DNA of 64,000 nt from Cobetia marina (GTDB lineage: Bacteria > Pseudomonadota > Gammaproteobacteria > Pseudomonadales > Halomonadaceae), in NCBI RefSeq assembly GCF_001720485.1, contig NZ_CP017114.1, positions 806,001-870,000 of the forward strand, read 5' to 3'. Below are positions 12,001 through 17,420 of the stretch, piece after piece (the first letter of the stretch is position 1; every line of letters starts with the position of its first letter). The position numbers and the translations under genes are program-made. The notes beneath the pieces are model-generated. The model was not told the DNA's origin. It was given only the letters and a program-made list of their open reading frames with translations, and searched no databases.

Positions 12001-13389
12001 TATGAGCTGAACTTCTCCGCCTCGGCGACTTCCGACGGCAAGTCGATCACCGCCGCCTTCGAGCAGGACGGCAGCTTCTATACCGAGGGCCAGGCGGTGG
12101 CGGTACCGGACACCGACGGTTTCACCAACTTCACCGATGTGGGTCCCTTGACCTTCACGCTGGAGGAAGGTGAGCAGGTGCTCAGGTTGACCTTCAACGG
12201 CGGACAGCTGGATCTGGCCTCGCTGAATCTGACGCTGGTGGCGCCGGTGGACGATGGCCAGCAGGCGCACACCGACGATGGTCAGCCCTGGCAGGTAGGC
12301 AGTGACTTCAGCCTTGAGGCGGTGAATTACGATGAAGGCGGACAGGATGTCGCCTACAACGATTCCAGCGAGGTGCAGGAGGGGACCGATGTTCGCGGTG
12401 AGGGCGTGGACATGGCCAGCGGCGGCAGCGCCATCGGCTGGATCGAGGATGGCGAATGGGTGGAGTACACCTTGAACGTCGAACAGGCCGGTACCTACGA
12501 CATGGCCTTCCTGGCTTCCCTGGGAGTCACGGGGGGAGGGCAGCGCAGCATTACCGCAACCTTTGCCAAGGAGGCCGACGCCCCGTACGCCAGCGCCACA
12601 CCGGTAGGGGTCTCACCGACCGGTAGCTGGACCAGTTTCGTGGGTACCGAGACCGCCCAGGTGACCCTGGAGGCTGGAGAGCAGGTGCTGCGACTGACCT
12701 TCAATGGCGGTTCCATGGACCTGCAGGGATTCTCGCTCTCCCTTGATGGTCAGCAGGCCTTCAATGCGGGAGGCATCCCCTGGCAGGTGCAGGCGGATGA
12801 GGGACTCAGCCTCGATGCCGTCAACTTTGATGAAGGCGGGCAAGGGGAGGCCTACAACGAGCTCTCCAGCGCTCAGTTCGGCTCGAACTATCGCGATACA
12901 CCGGTGGATATCGTCGGTGAGGGGGAAGCGATAGGCTGGGTAGAGGATGGTGAATGGCTTGAGTACACCATCGATGTCGAGCAGGCCGGCGCTCACACGC
13001 TGTCATTCGTCACCTCCGCTCCTGACAATGGGCGCAGCATCACGGCCTCGGTGGAGAAGAATGGCTCGTTCTATGACGAGGCCAGTGGCACGCTACCCAA
13101 TTCCGGTGCCTGGGGAGTCTATGTCGATGGCCCCTCGCTGACGCTGGACCTGGAGGAGGGGGTGCAGGTGTTGCGTATCACCTTCAATGGCGGTTCACAG
13201 GATCTGGCGTCCTTCCAGATCACGCGTGATCCGGATGTGACTCCGGCTGGCTCACCGAATGCACTCGCGATGATGAGCATGCTCGAGGACGGCGACGCGA
13301 TTCCGGTCTCCAATGATGAGCAGGCGCCGATGAGCGACGATGTCGGCCTTCAGGGCATACAGGATGATGTCCAGGCCGGCCTGCTCTAG
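1..13389 (+). CDS. Giant secreted multi-domain carbohydrate-binding/beta-propeller protein, 5' end outside the window
   Basis: The frame is open from base 1, so the start lies upstream; the TTG at 64 is only the first possible start inside the window. The stop is TAG at 13387. Modules in order, by nucleotide: CBM-like beta-sandwiches (each with an AED/GED opening, a Y-x-D-F/M core and a closing GPN(V/I)D) at 130-585, 601-1120 and 1165-1610; Ig-like 1640-2220; another sandwich 2221-2700; cadherin-like 2718-3290; CBM-like 3310-3780; two cadherin-like repeats 3793-4415; CBM-like 4420-4890; Ig-like 4915-5215; CBM-like 5233-5680; malectin-like 5725-6320; SbsA/Ig-like 6325-6740; sugar-dehydrogenase-type propeller 6770-8270; a VDP linker; CBM-like 8330-9620; a duplicated ASH-plus-unknown module 9630-11650; a Ca-binding D-rich stretch 11665-11750; three CBM6 domains 11760-13230. 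The many acidic residues suit an extracellular, Ca-dependent protein of a marine cell. Likely role is binding polysaccharide or surfaces; catalysis is uncertain. No C-terminal anchor or sorting signal is evident. Confidence 0.85.
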   Translation, partial: PQAAQALLTSSDEPAAGTGPALLAEPAPLATAALIAPESFTTLRIEAEDLSDDDGDGNASSIGGAGIEVVTGGDNPSNTANASGTAYVDFGGATGETLTFTFSVTEAGEYELALGYALSQNGDGSDRNRPLRLDVNGELQDRMFDLPSTSLTGDATDFSEFGERTIRVQLQAGENTVSFTSNGASGPNVDYLEVRAPDPDVFVIQGEDLDIGPTSDVADAGTNRVVTLDNIASFTNGRETFRVGAEGASYLDWASGNAEAYGDFTLEVATAGTYSVTATYASSSARPIDLFLVDDDTQSQVGTFQFAAVEAPGYYPDDVDDVPADNQPGNGGPSAWEGWSTETLEITLAAGSNTLRLGGATNGPNIDKIEVALLEADAVEPVDPVIAPVVMQAEDAVLGADNGAATVVRDAANPEAGGFVGLRPDFSGTGYVDFGSAPGDSLTFTVNVAEAGDYDLNFRYASNGARPLALSINDGESSELAFVGTDPNAGNVDPEGFDVWSYHTLTTSLEVGDNTVTLTIPDGRSNGPNVDRLEVTTAGTGPVGDVVADADASVLTFTAVDPLLNGATVGEAGFSVSGLDADITFVGVTFDEGITVQEVVPNPDGSFTLDLSGFADGDLSVTLIAMDAFGNRAEQSLALTLDTTADEGGDLALEGPQDAIEADDSASVVFGVAGIDDGSTLEISFDGGVTRQSVVSDGDTLTVDLSTQAPGDVIVTLIVTDAAGNEASVAEAVTLAVVGSVTLDVTFDDATISAYNATQDNPTVGTGAVVEDDGGTLTLNDNVWKRAALPEDYTITSGSILTLDVAISDSPVPEIVAIGFDADSNPFNGGNSVYQLGGSQTQGGFVDLRGQGIDNGDGTLRFTIDLSAHAGITLDSLVFVNDDDVGAKGSASFSGVSLSEADVDDTNSAPRVVGGGIADLSLDEGANLEVDLPFVDDDGDDLAFSFRVTDGDGLPVTVDGLSISDTVLSGSLAGLVPGDYTITVTADDGTASTDTDFALSIENVNDAPVAEPAALEPYFGEVGESFLQIPLADFASLFSDADGDSLTLTAEDLPAGLEVIDGVIQGTPSEGGTFDVVVRATDPSGLSATQSLSFIIEGTQVGDSITIEAEDFTDLDAGNLIVTGSASASNEQLIRLTSNAPATIGTDLSAGGVEPGWYIVRLYVFDETDGEGTLTLTIGDTVLEARNTTTDSLSADVVLNDDFGTFVGSGARGNAGQSGNRKEIVFETPVEVTAGDLASLELRGAGGELMRIDSLEFERIDEPVNTAPTLAGLGAAISVDENSAGVASLVLEDADGDSLTVTLSGADAALFTYDVASGGIAFLNPPDAELAADSDEDGVYELTVTVTDGEDSVSQDTLITVADLNESIAIDQTAFAVDENLTEIGAIPLVDEDGGTLGLNAPVFAITGGADSPLFTIDATTGVLSFTSARDFELAVDDDEDGVYDVEVSVSDGDLSTTAQLSVTVNDVDEAPFSPLRLQAEDGTVTSFDDGANATDTVVRDADNPEDNANLENGLRPGFSGTGYLDFGDTAGDNVAWQIEVAQAGQYDISVRYATNTDRPLDLVINGGDPLMLAMASTDPDGSGGEEGFDHWVFETFTVSLEAGSNAIVLAIPAGATTGPNIDRIEVTDAGSGPIPEDVSADEDGDLAIVAADDTLDASQLAAAVFNVSGIDDDVTSVAVSFDGGATREAVTPDADGNITLDLSGQLDDQSGDLAVSLFVTDATGNEASASEVVSFAEGDGTPAFNFAIEGEALTIIDTDGDTQVRDADNPETNVASGPDGLWDDFTGTGYLDMGADAGDAAEFQVAVDEAGTYTLEVRYTNAGSNGANRPMDILVDGLSQGNLAFASTGTDAAGWENWTTTTLEVELEAGDNTIRLANLGNAGPNIDSLTVSRDGVVPERPVEPGERFSVKINFQPEGTAVPDGYIADNGKAFGTQSVTVDGQTHQYGWITEASIYDGEPGTEPLDISALTSVAVNDRTDDIAGLDPRQGTYAHFDQPGSAYVRAGWEIELDDGYYEVTVSIGDTSGPYDSRNVLNAEGELFNDPFTPFRPDDFPADGNPSDDTDGFRSDLVTRIVQVSDGRLTLDSLGLDNENTEIQYLEIQALPDLTPEDDRIAAEDYAFFTDARAIAGVGDNEVEVDLDPDDGGLPSGVDPTSDIFVGISVVDGRGGALLESLADGSIRLIETLTGEEVSFNANTTGGFDSLTISPSQTLKEFTSYTLIIDGFQDRGANDDLDAPTREFQKYTNTFITGEAPEIVARDVAFNDVVELDGASDNAFGFTSLEITADGSTMYIATIGGQILRYDIDPVDGSLGNRQELSLPSDYFHQDGADASNDRRGIIGLVIDPTDPDVLWITDNYPIPLSGRDNGVPDFSGRITKITLEGGSEFSGTAEPYITGLPRSNGDHVTNSLEFRANPDYDAETNPDVPSHLLYLIQGSNSAMGEPDSAWGNRPERLLNAAVMEIDPTRDAPPGGFDVTTEPLPDNGQNTRFDDPDGHPKDDPIPMGNGEFLVFDDRGVATVQDESGNVLESYYDPYASDAVLTIFATGARNAYDLVWHSNGFLYVPTNGSAAGGNVPDDPSTPEDERYTSVEKQDDYLFKIVEGGYYGHPNPLRDEYILNGGNPTSATDPNQVDKYPTGTNPEGTYDISGVYSLGENRSPNGAVEYTSDVFGGNLQGNVLFTEYSGGDDVRSITLDANGNVIGDDVLRDPEGNVISYVDPLDIIENPVTGQLYLLTLNRGNGQSQIIRLDPAPGGVVDPVDPVDPVDPTDELVSLLVIQAEDRTPDDGTAVTLATGTDAEIQIRDIDNPETNQPDLPNGLRPGAFGLDGNTDDTDGTPGGYADFGSTNADFLTFTFELDAEQAGDSVLHLRYANGGNADRPLEVFVNNVSVGVFDFSPPDGLTGDAAWAEWLTEAVAATLVSGQNTVRLQATADTGPNIDQLEILQEAPDTTPGVDEYEAEGAVLDGAVVVLTSDDDRNASGDGYVDFAGTGDQTITWTLDVAETGSYDIAFRYALAATKDDRPLGLAINGVDLGVLNFEGQSNADESDWFFQNTLVALQQGSNTITLTAPGAVGPNIDLLQVPNAPSDSFIPVYADVSNGSRIELESGDSARTLNELTADFYFSVDSSGLYRLDLAANAGADDGQGLALTLNGQSVKLLAYPGVGDAGEEGTYVELEAGVEYNLRAVSTADGADDLDYLDVMPVVGSDNADIVVESGDAAYYSDRLHFSYLDDNSGSNPDRDFKESATVTISNTGSDVLEVLDADIDGPFTLADPEVFDGLTLAAGQSLEVTVLFDRDSYTAPSNNAGDGVFEGRIRLTTNDADSPIAEIHMAGFWQARDEGGWEPNVNEVWEVFGFGNRIEGLSTVGGGENSVLNDFDLYRPVNDDEVLSRYWSLAEGAGEARITQLAAYHGGGGATLGIHNPGDKGQDVIFSNHAGDNNQSILPVLGNGNFATATFGLDDIPAGWAGSGVFGIEVANLSTDPSLNPTGGGTPPADAEGIERGYTVRMFRALDAEGNVIPDTYLGIMDYTGINYDYNDNMFLIEGVTPVSGGELTVINNDGVPSNDRLVMSRIENPANAAQEVHDEVTVTLRNDGFESLDISRVEVSDATLFELTEAFTAVTLEPGESVDVIVRFIADDPNDGSLYESSLIITSSDADEGEKVIELAGLAQNRSESGQEPGVQEIIDAFGYSTNVAEGQMNQGGLVEANGDEILSPYFQRADGGSPIKITQLAAYHTQGDVARLFIHDVDSRDIDEVLAHDEADGQTLLPRTLNEGDLLTTTTLDRDAPFGFFAEISGRQGYISWSDPDANLHEDTVDAIGTPGNNLNWDENDGHLIRVYVARDAAGNEIPDTYIVIQDYAGVNYDYNDNIFLVENVTTYDPAGAEDADGNGRVDLYDDDDNDGVPNFLDNPEPVGQSAFNAGETAWAVGSDGLTLEARLFDNGGQGVAYNDTTQAHQGDGFRSDEAVDISNGSLAIGYVADGEWLEYTLNVETAGTYELNFSASATSDGKSITAAFEQDGSFYTEGQAVAVPDTDGFTNFTDVGPLTFTLEEGEQVLRLTFNGGQLDLASLNLTLVAPVDDGQQAHTDDGQPWQVGSDFSLEAVNYDEGGQDVAYNDSSEVQEGTDVRGEGVDMASGGSAIGWIEDGEWVEYTLNVEQAGTYDMAFLASLGVTGGGQRSITATFAKEADAPYASATPVGVSPTGSWTSFVGTETAQVTLEAGEQVLRLTFNGGSMDLQGFSLSLDGQQAFNAGGIPWQVQADEGLSLDAVNFDEGGQGEAYNELSSAQFGSNYRDTPVDIVGEGEAIGWVEDGEWLEYTIDVEQAGAHTLSFVTSAPDNGRSITASVEKNGSFYDEASGTLPNSGAWGVYVDGPSLTLDLEEGVQVLRITFNGGSQDLASFQITRDPDVTPAGSPNALAMMSMLEDGDAIPVSNDEQAPMSDDVGLQGIQDDVQAGLL
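5725..8270 (+). other. Malectin-like, SbsA-like and beta-propeller core of the giant protein
   Basis: This is the only part of the giant protein that might be enzymatic. The malectin-like module opens with FSVKINFQPEG and ends with YLEIQALPDL. A linker-like Ig domain (SbsA type) follows. The propeller begins near 6770 and has the layout of PQQ-dependent glucose/sorbosone dehydrogenases: GIIGLVIDP, then GDHVTNSLEF, GARNAYDLVWHSNGFLYV and GGYYGHPNP. In active family members a His-Asn-Gly-Gly type motif supplies the catalytic histidine. Here the matching place reads GDHVTNSLEF, so activity is doubtful. Assignment rests on motif resemblance only. Confidence 0.6.
9630..11650 (+). repeat. Tandem duplication of an ASH domain plus a module ending in D-Y-x-G-(I/V)-NYDYNDN
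   Basis: Two tandem units encode about 330 residues each. Each begins with an ASPM/SPD-2/Hydin-like beta domain (VTISNTGSDVLEV in copy 1, VTVTLRNDGFESLDI in copy 2) closing with IRLTTNDAD or LIITSSDAD. A second domain of about 200 residues follows, sharing ITQLAAYH, an IP(D)TY segment and the closing DYTGINYDYNDNMFLIE in copy 1 or DYAGVNYDYNDNIFLVE in copy 2. Copy 1 runs about 9630-10660 and copy 2 about 10670-11640. I do not recognise the second domain. The copies have diverged strongly at the protein level, so the duplication is old. Confidence 0.7.
11760..13230 (+). repeat. Three C-terminal CBM6-type carbohydrate-binding repeats
   Basis: Three consecutive domains of about 160 residues each carry the CBM6 pattern: F-N-x-G or equivalent, GGQGVAYND or a close variant, then (D/E)GEW(L/V)EYT(L/I), then QVLR(L/I)TFNGG and a closing DLASL/DLQGF/DLASF. 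Approximate bounds are 11760-12240, 12260-12750 and 12755-13230. They differ from the AED...GPNVD type repeats in the N-terminal half, so the protein combines two kinds of carbohydrate-binding fold. A final tail of about 50 acidic residues follows. Confidence 0.75.
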
Positions 13390-13888
13390 AAAGACGGCGC
13401 AAGATGACGGGGAAGGTGTGAGCAAGTGGCCGGGAACATGGCATGTGCTGGAACCTTGCCTTTCCCGGTCCTCGTAGCTGCCTGGCAGGACATGCGTGAG
13501 TCTCTGACGCGCATGTCCTGCCAGGCATCTGCGTGTCGCCAGTTCCCCCCCTCCTTCTTTCGGTGTGACGCTCCGAGATCTCCCGGCAACACCTGATGGC
13601 GCGAGACGGGTCTCGATCTCCGCGCCTGCGTCTGGCGTTACCGGAGGCTCGCCTGTCAGAAGCGGCTGCGAACACGCACTGCAGCGTCTGTCTTCCTGAG
13701 CTGTTATCATGCCCGCCTTCAGATTCACCTTGTTGGCTGTTGTCTCCCTCATCTTTCGTCTGGCCTCCCGCCATGTCCCTCGTCATGCGCCTGTTGTCGC
13801 AGGTCGTCGCTGACAGGACGGCACCTCGGAGGGACAGAACGCGAACCGGGAGAAGACAGGCACGCATTCGCTTGCAAGAGGACATGAG
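13390..13888. other. Intergenic region of about 500 bp with one strong inverted repeat
   Basis: No convincing gene lies here; the open frames in both directions look like chance frames in GC-rich DNA and lack good ribosome binding sites. It contains the hairpin at 13480-13526 and must hold the ppiC promoter, which I could not place with confidence. Confidence 0.6.
13480..13526. terminator. Perfect 17-bp inverted repeat downstream of the giant gene
   Basis: The arms 13480-13496 and 13510-13526 are exact reverse complements around a 13-nt loop. The hairpin lies about 90 bp after the stop. No T-run follows, so it is not a classical intrinsic terminator. It may act with Rho, protect the 3' end of the mRNA, or bind a protein. 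Confidence 0.5.
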
Positions 13889-14170
13889 ATGGCTCGTATT
13901 GCCATGGCACGCCACATTCTGGTGAAGACCGAGGCCGAGGCGCAGCGTCTCAAGCAGTCACTGGAGCGCGGCCAGCCGTTCGAGAAGCTGGCGAAGAAGC
14001 ACTCCACCTGTCCTTCCGGCAAGCGGGGCGGTGACCTGGGCGAAGTGCGCCCCGGCCAGATGGTCGGCGGCATTGATCGCGCCATCTTCAAGGGCCCGCT
14101 CAATACCCTGCAGGGGCCGCTGAAGAGCAAGTTCGGCTATCACCTGCTGGAAGTCTTCTTCCGTGGCTGA
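13889..14170 (+). CDS. ppiC: Peptidyl-prolyl cis-trans isomerase, parvulin type
   Basis: This is a single-domain parvulin of 93 residues, the normal length of cytoplasmic PpiC, which catalyses cis-trans isomerisation of peptidyl-prolyl bonds during folding. The family signature is clear: ARHILVKTE at the N-terminus, then LAKKHSTCPSGKRGGDLG, the GQMV segment and the closing FGYHLLEV. There is no signal peptide, so it acts in the cytoplasm. The ATG at 13889 is preceded by AAGAGGA at about 7 nt. It lies 95 bp upstream of the ybiT homologue on the same strand and may be transcribed with it. Confidence 0.95.
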   Translation: MARIAMARHILVKTEAEAQRLKQSLERGQPFEKLAKKHSTCPSGKRGGDLGEVRPGQMVGGIDRAIFKGPLNTLQGPLKSKFGYHLLEVFFRG

Positions 14171-14265
14171 TGCCTGACGGACCGCGATTCCAGACCCCGT
14201 ATCATCCGGCGCCAGCGTGACGCTTCGTCACCGCCCACCTTTTCATTCCAAACGGATATTCCCTC

Positions 14266-15855
14266 GTGATCTCTACCGCCAATCTCACCATGCAGTTCGG
14301 TGCCAAGCCGCTGTTTGAAGACGTCTCCGCCAAATTCGGTCGTGGCAATCGCTATGGCCTGATCGGCGCCAACGGCTGCGGCAAGTCGACCATGATGAAG
14401 ATTCTCGGCGGCGATCTTGAGCCGTCCGGTGGCCACGTCATGCTCGAGCCCAACACCCGTCTGGGCAAGCTGCGTCAGGACCAGTTCGCCTATGAGGAAT
14501 ACACGGTGCTCGACACCGTCATCATGGGCCACGAGCGCCTGGCCGTGGTCAAGGCCGAGCGTGATCGCATCTACTCGCTGCCGGAGATGAGCGAGGAAGA
14601 CGGCATGAAGGTCGCCGACCTCGAGGTCGAATTCGCCGAGCTTGACGGCTACACCGCCGAAGCGCGTGCCGGTGAGCTGCTGATGGGCCTCGATATCCCC
14701 ATTGAGCAGCACCTGGGGCCGATGAGTGAAGTCGCGCCGGGCTGGAAACTGCGCGTGCTGCTGGCGCAGGCGCTGTTCTCCGATCCTGACGTCCTGCTAC
14801 TCGATGAGCCGACCAACCACCTGGACATCAACACCATCCGCTGGCTGGAAGGCGTGCTGACCGCGCGCTCCAGCACCATGATCATCATCTCGCACGACCG
14901 TCACTTCCTGAACAGTGTCTGCACCCACATGGCGGACCTGGATTACGGTGAGCTGCGTCTGTTCCCGGGCAACTATGACGAGTACATGACCGCCGCCACC
15001 CAGGCGCGTGAACAGCTGCAGGCCGACAACGCCAAGAAGAAGGCGCAGATCGCCGAGCTGCAGTCCTTCGTCAGCCGCTTCTCCGCCAACGCCTCCAAGG
15101 CCAAGCAGGCGACCTCGCGTGCCAAGCAGATCGACAAGATCCAGCTCAACGAGATCAAGCCGTCCTCACGCGTCAGCCCGTTCATCCGCTTCGAGCAGAC
15201 CAAAAAGGTCCACAACAACGCGGTGATGATCGACAAGCTTGCCAAGGGCTTCGATGGCAACACCCTGTTCGAGAACTTCAGCTTCACGGTCGCCGCCGGT
15301 GAGCGTGTCGCCATCATCGGCCCGAACGGTATCGGCAAGACCACGCTGCTGCGCACCCTGGTCGGCGAGATGCACCCGGATGCCGGTGAAGTGAAGTGGA
15401 CCGACGCCGCGGAAGTCGGCTACTACGCGCAGGACCACGCGCATGACTTCGCCAACGACATGAGCCTCTACGACTGGATGTCGCAGTGGACCGGTGGGGG
15501 CGAACAGGTCGTGCGTGGCACCCTGGGCCGCATGCTGTTCTCCAATGACGACATCCAGAAGTCGGTCAAGGTGCTTTCCGGTGGTGAGCAGGGTCGCATG
15601 TTGTTCGGCAAGTTGATCCTCAAGCAGCCCAACGTGCTGGTGATGGATGAGCCGACCAACCACCTGGACATGGAGTCCATCGAGGCACTCAACCTCGCGC
15701 TGGAAAACTATCCGGGCACGCTGATCTTCGTCAGCCACGACCGTGAATTCGTCGGCTCGCTGGCCACGCGCATCATCGAGCTGAATGCCGAGGGTGTGGT
15801 CGACTTCTCCGGCACCTACGATGACTACCTGCGCAGCCAGGGCGTCATCGTCTGA
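14266..15855 (+). CDS. ybiT: ABC-F family ATPase, YbiT type
   Basis: The 529-residue soluble protein has two ABC ATPase domains and no membrane segments. Walker A motifs are GANGCGKS (about residue 36) and GPNGIGKT in the second half. The Walker B segments are [11 protein letters not shown] and [10 protein letters not shown], joined by a charged helical linker (residues about 240-300) of the ABC-F type. Near-identical blocks to E. coli YbiT ([49 protein letters not shown]) make the assignment firm. ABC-F proteins bind the ribosomal E site and modulate translation; the specific YbiT role is less settled. The start is GTG at 14266 with only a weak upstream GGA. Confidence 0.95.
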   Translation: MISTANLTMQFGAKPLFEDVSAKFGRGNRYGLIGANGCGKSTMMKILGGDLEPSGGHVMLEPNTRLGKLRQDQFAYEEYTVLDTVIMGHERLAVVKAERDRIYSLPEMSEEDGMKVADLEVEFAELDGYTAEARAGELLMGLDIPIEQHLGPMSEVAPGWKLRVLLAQALFSDPDVLLLDEPTNHLDINTIRWLEGVLTARSSTMIIISHDRHFLNSVCTHMADLDYGELRLFPGNYDEYMTAATQAREQLQADNAKKKAQIAELQSFVSRFSANASKAKQATSRAKQIDKIQLNEIKPSSRVSPFIRFEQTKKVHNNAVMIDKLAKGFDGNTLFENFSFTVAAGERVAIIGPNGIGKTTLLRTLVGEMHPDAGEVKWTDAAEVGYYAQDHAHDFANDMSLYDWMSQWTGGGEQVVRGTLGRMLFSNDDIQKSVKVLSGGEQGRMLFGKLILKQPNVLVMDEPTNHLDMESIEALNLALENYPGTLIFVSHDREFVGSLATRIIELNAEGVVDFSGTYDDYLRSQGVIV

Positions 15856-15893
15856 GCGAGCACGTCTGCTCCCTGGCGTGAAATCGTCGCTCT

Positions 15894-15928
15894 GATCGCC
15901 CCCGTTGCCTCTGGCAGCGGGGGCGATC
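15894..15928 (+). terminator. Hairpin after ybiT
   Basis: Perfect 11-bp arms at 15894-15904 and 15918-15928 are extended by an inner TGCC/GGCA pairing. It starts 39 bp after the ybiT stop. No T-run follows, so termination strength is uncertain. Confidence 0.6.
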
Positions 15929-15976
15929 TGCCATCTGGCGTCGACGATCCGCGCCATTCGATTGCGCGATGTGACT

Positions 15977-15995
15977 GCATGTGAGAATCATTCGC
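15977..15995. promoter_or_regulatory. Candidate Fur box
   Basis: A 19-nt site centred at 15986 matches the Fur consensus GATAATGATAATCATTATC at 12 of 19 positions, including a continuous AATCATT half-site. It lies about 100 bp upstream of the PepSY protein gene. PepSY membrane proteins are often iron-regulated and sit near siderophore receptors, which fits, but no receptor gene is adjacent here. Confidence 0.45.
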
Positions 15996-16096
15996 CGATG
16001 AGGTGTATTTGTCTTATCATCTGCGCCTCTTGATCGCACCCGCGCGAAGGCGTGTGCATCCACCTTGTCGTCGCTCACCCCAGGAACAGAGTCATC

Positions 16097-17092
16097 ATGT
16101 CAGATGTCGCACCCGGTGCCCCCGCTCAACGGCCCGCCTCGCGCGCCACTTCCATGCGTCAGGACACCCCCCGTCAGCGAGGGCGGCGCAAGACCCTGGC
16201 GCAGCGACTCAATCCCTGGATCCGCTCTCTGCATCTGTATTGCGGCGTCGCGCTGGTGCCCTTCGTGCTGTTGTATGGCGTGAGCGCCTTCCTGATGAAC
16301 CATCCCGGTCTGTATCGCGACATCCAGCAGACACCCTTGTCGTCCGAGGCATTGCAACGCGCCGCGTTGGGCCCGGTGGATGCCCAGGCTCTGGCCGTGG
16401 CCACCGTGGCGGAAATGAACCGAGTCTCCTCGGGGCGTCACGAATTCACGCTGGTTGACCCGCAGGCGCTCGAAGGGGCGCCGTTGTCTCTGCTGCTGGA
16501 TTCCCGGGGAGCGGACATGCGTCAGCGCTACATGGTGGATCTTTCCCACGGTGAGGGGCGGCGCATCGCCATGCAGGAAAACGCCGCGGGAAATGCGTCG
16601 GCTCGTCCTGCTCGCATGCCGCTGGCCGGCCAGACCCTGACGCTTCCTGACACCTCGCCACTGGCGGTGCCACTGGTCAGTCAGCAGGCCCGTCTTCGCG
16701 AGGCGATCGGCGCCAGTGAACGTCAGCCGCTCAATGGCAAGGGGACGCTCGACTTCACACTGGAGGACGGCAGCGGCCAGCGCTTCACTGCTCAGCTGGA
16801 CCTGTATTCAGGCAAGCTGAAGGGCCAGCCCGTCGGGCAGGTCCAGCCCGGCGCGGGGCTTGGCGAAACCCTGACGCATCTGCACAAGCAGCATGGCTAC
16901 AAGAGCAGCGTGCTGGAGTGGCTGTGGGCCGTGGTCGTGGATGTCATGGCCTGCGTGATGGTGATGTGGGGGCTGACTGGCCTGTGGATGTGGTGGCAGA
17001 TGAAACGTCGGCGCCCCCTGGGCGGCCTGCTCATGGCGGCCGGTATCGGTCTGTCGGCGGCTCTGGGACTGGGGCTGCATGCCGGAATGTGA
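16097..17092 (+). CDS. PepSY-associated transmembrane protein
   Basis: The 331-residue inner-membrane protein has the layout of the PepSY_TM family: a first membrane segment (about residues 38-60, ending SAFLMNHP), a large periplasmic part with a PepSY-like domain (KGTLDFTLEDGSGQ, LDLYSGK), then LTHLHKQHGY and two closely spaced C-terminal membrane segments. Family members are linked to ferric-siderophore reduction or cell-surface peptidase control; the exact reaction here is unknown. I chose the ATG at 16097 over an upstream GTG at 16052 because AGGAAC lies 9 nt upstream and the resulting N-terminus is short and basic. A Fur-like site upstream suggests iron regulation. The following intergenic region holds a terminator. 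Confidence 0.8.
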   Translation: MSDVAPGAPAQRPASRATSMRQDTPRQRGRRKTLAQRLNPWIRSLHLYCGVALVPFVLLYGVSAFLMNHPGLYRDIQQTPLSSEALQRAALGPVDAQALAVATVAEMNRVSSGRHEFTLVDPQALEGAPLSLLLDSRGADMRQRYMVDLSHGEGRRIAMQENAAGNASARPARMPLAGQTLTLPDTSPLAVPLVSQQARLREAIGASERQPLNGKGTLDFTLEDGSGQRFTAQLDLYSGKLKGQPVGQVQPGAGLGETLTHLHKQHGYKSSVLEWLWAVVVDVMACVMVMWGLTGLWMWWQMKRRRPLGGLLMAAGIGLSAALGLGLHAGM

Positions 17093-17168
17093 CAGGTGAG
17101 GTGAGCAGGCTCTTGGCTTGACGTCATGTCCAGCGAGACACGACAGAACCTGACGAGATGGCATGTCA

Positions 17169-17204
17169 GCTGACGTGCGAGCTGACGTGCGAGCTGACGT
17201 GCGA
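17169..17204. repeat. Three perfect tandem copies of a 12-bp unit
   Basis: GCTGACGTGCGA occurs at 17169-17180, 17181-17192 and 17193-17204 with no mismatch, directly before the terminator at 17209. The identity of the copies suggests recent slippage expansion. Confidence 0.9.
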
Positions 17205-17208
17205 GATG

Positions 17209-17244
17209 AAAAGGAGCGCTGTGGATATCCGCAGCGCTCCTTTT
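17209..17244. terminator. Rho-independent terminator after the PepSY gene
   Basis: The arms 17209-17221 and 17232-17244 pair perfectly over 13 bp, with AAAA at the 5' end and TTTT at the 3' end. The loop of 10 nt holds a further GGATATCC palindrome. The A/T flanks make it work in either direction. Confidence 0.85.
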
Positions 17245-17420
17245 GATGGCCAATCCGCGTTCCACATGTTGCCAGGGGGCGGTGGGAGCCCGAAACCGGG
17301 CGTGGCTTCTGGTAAACTGCGCGGCCGGTGTCTGGCACAGTCGGGCCACCACGGTGCCTCTACTCGAGCACTCGGCGTTTCAGCACCGTCTTTCTCTTCT
17401 TGTTGCACGAGGTTTCCAGC

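Larger units (their letters stand above)
17093..17420. other. Intergenic region with tandem repeat and terminator
   Basis: This 328-bp stretch contains three copies of a 12-bp repeat and a strong bidirectional-looking terminator, then the upstream region of the flavoprotein gene. No gene is recognised in it. Confidence 0.6.
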
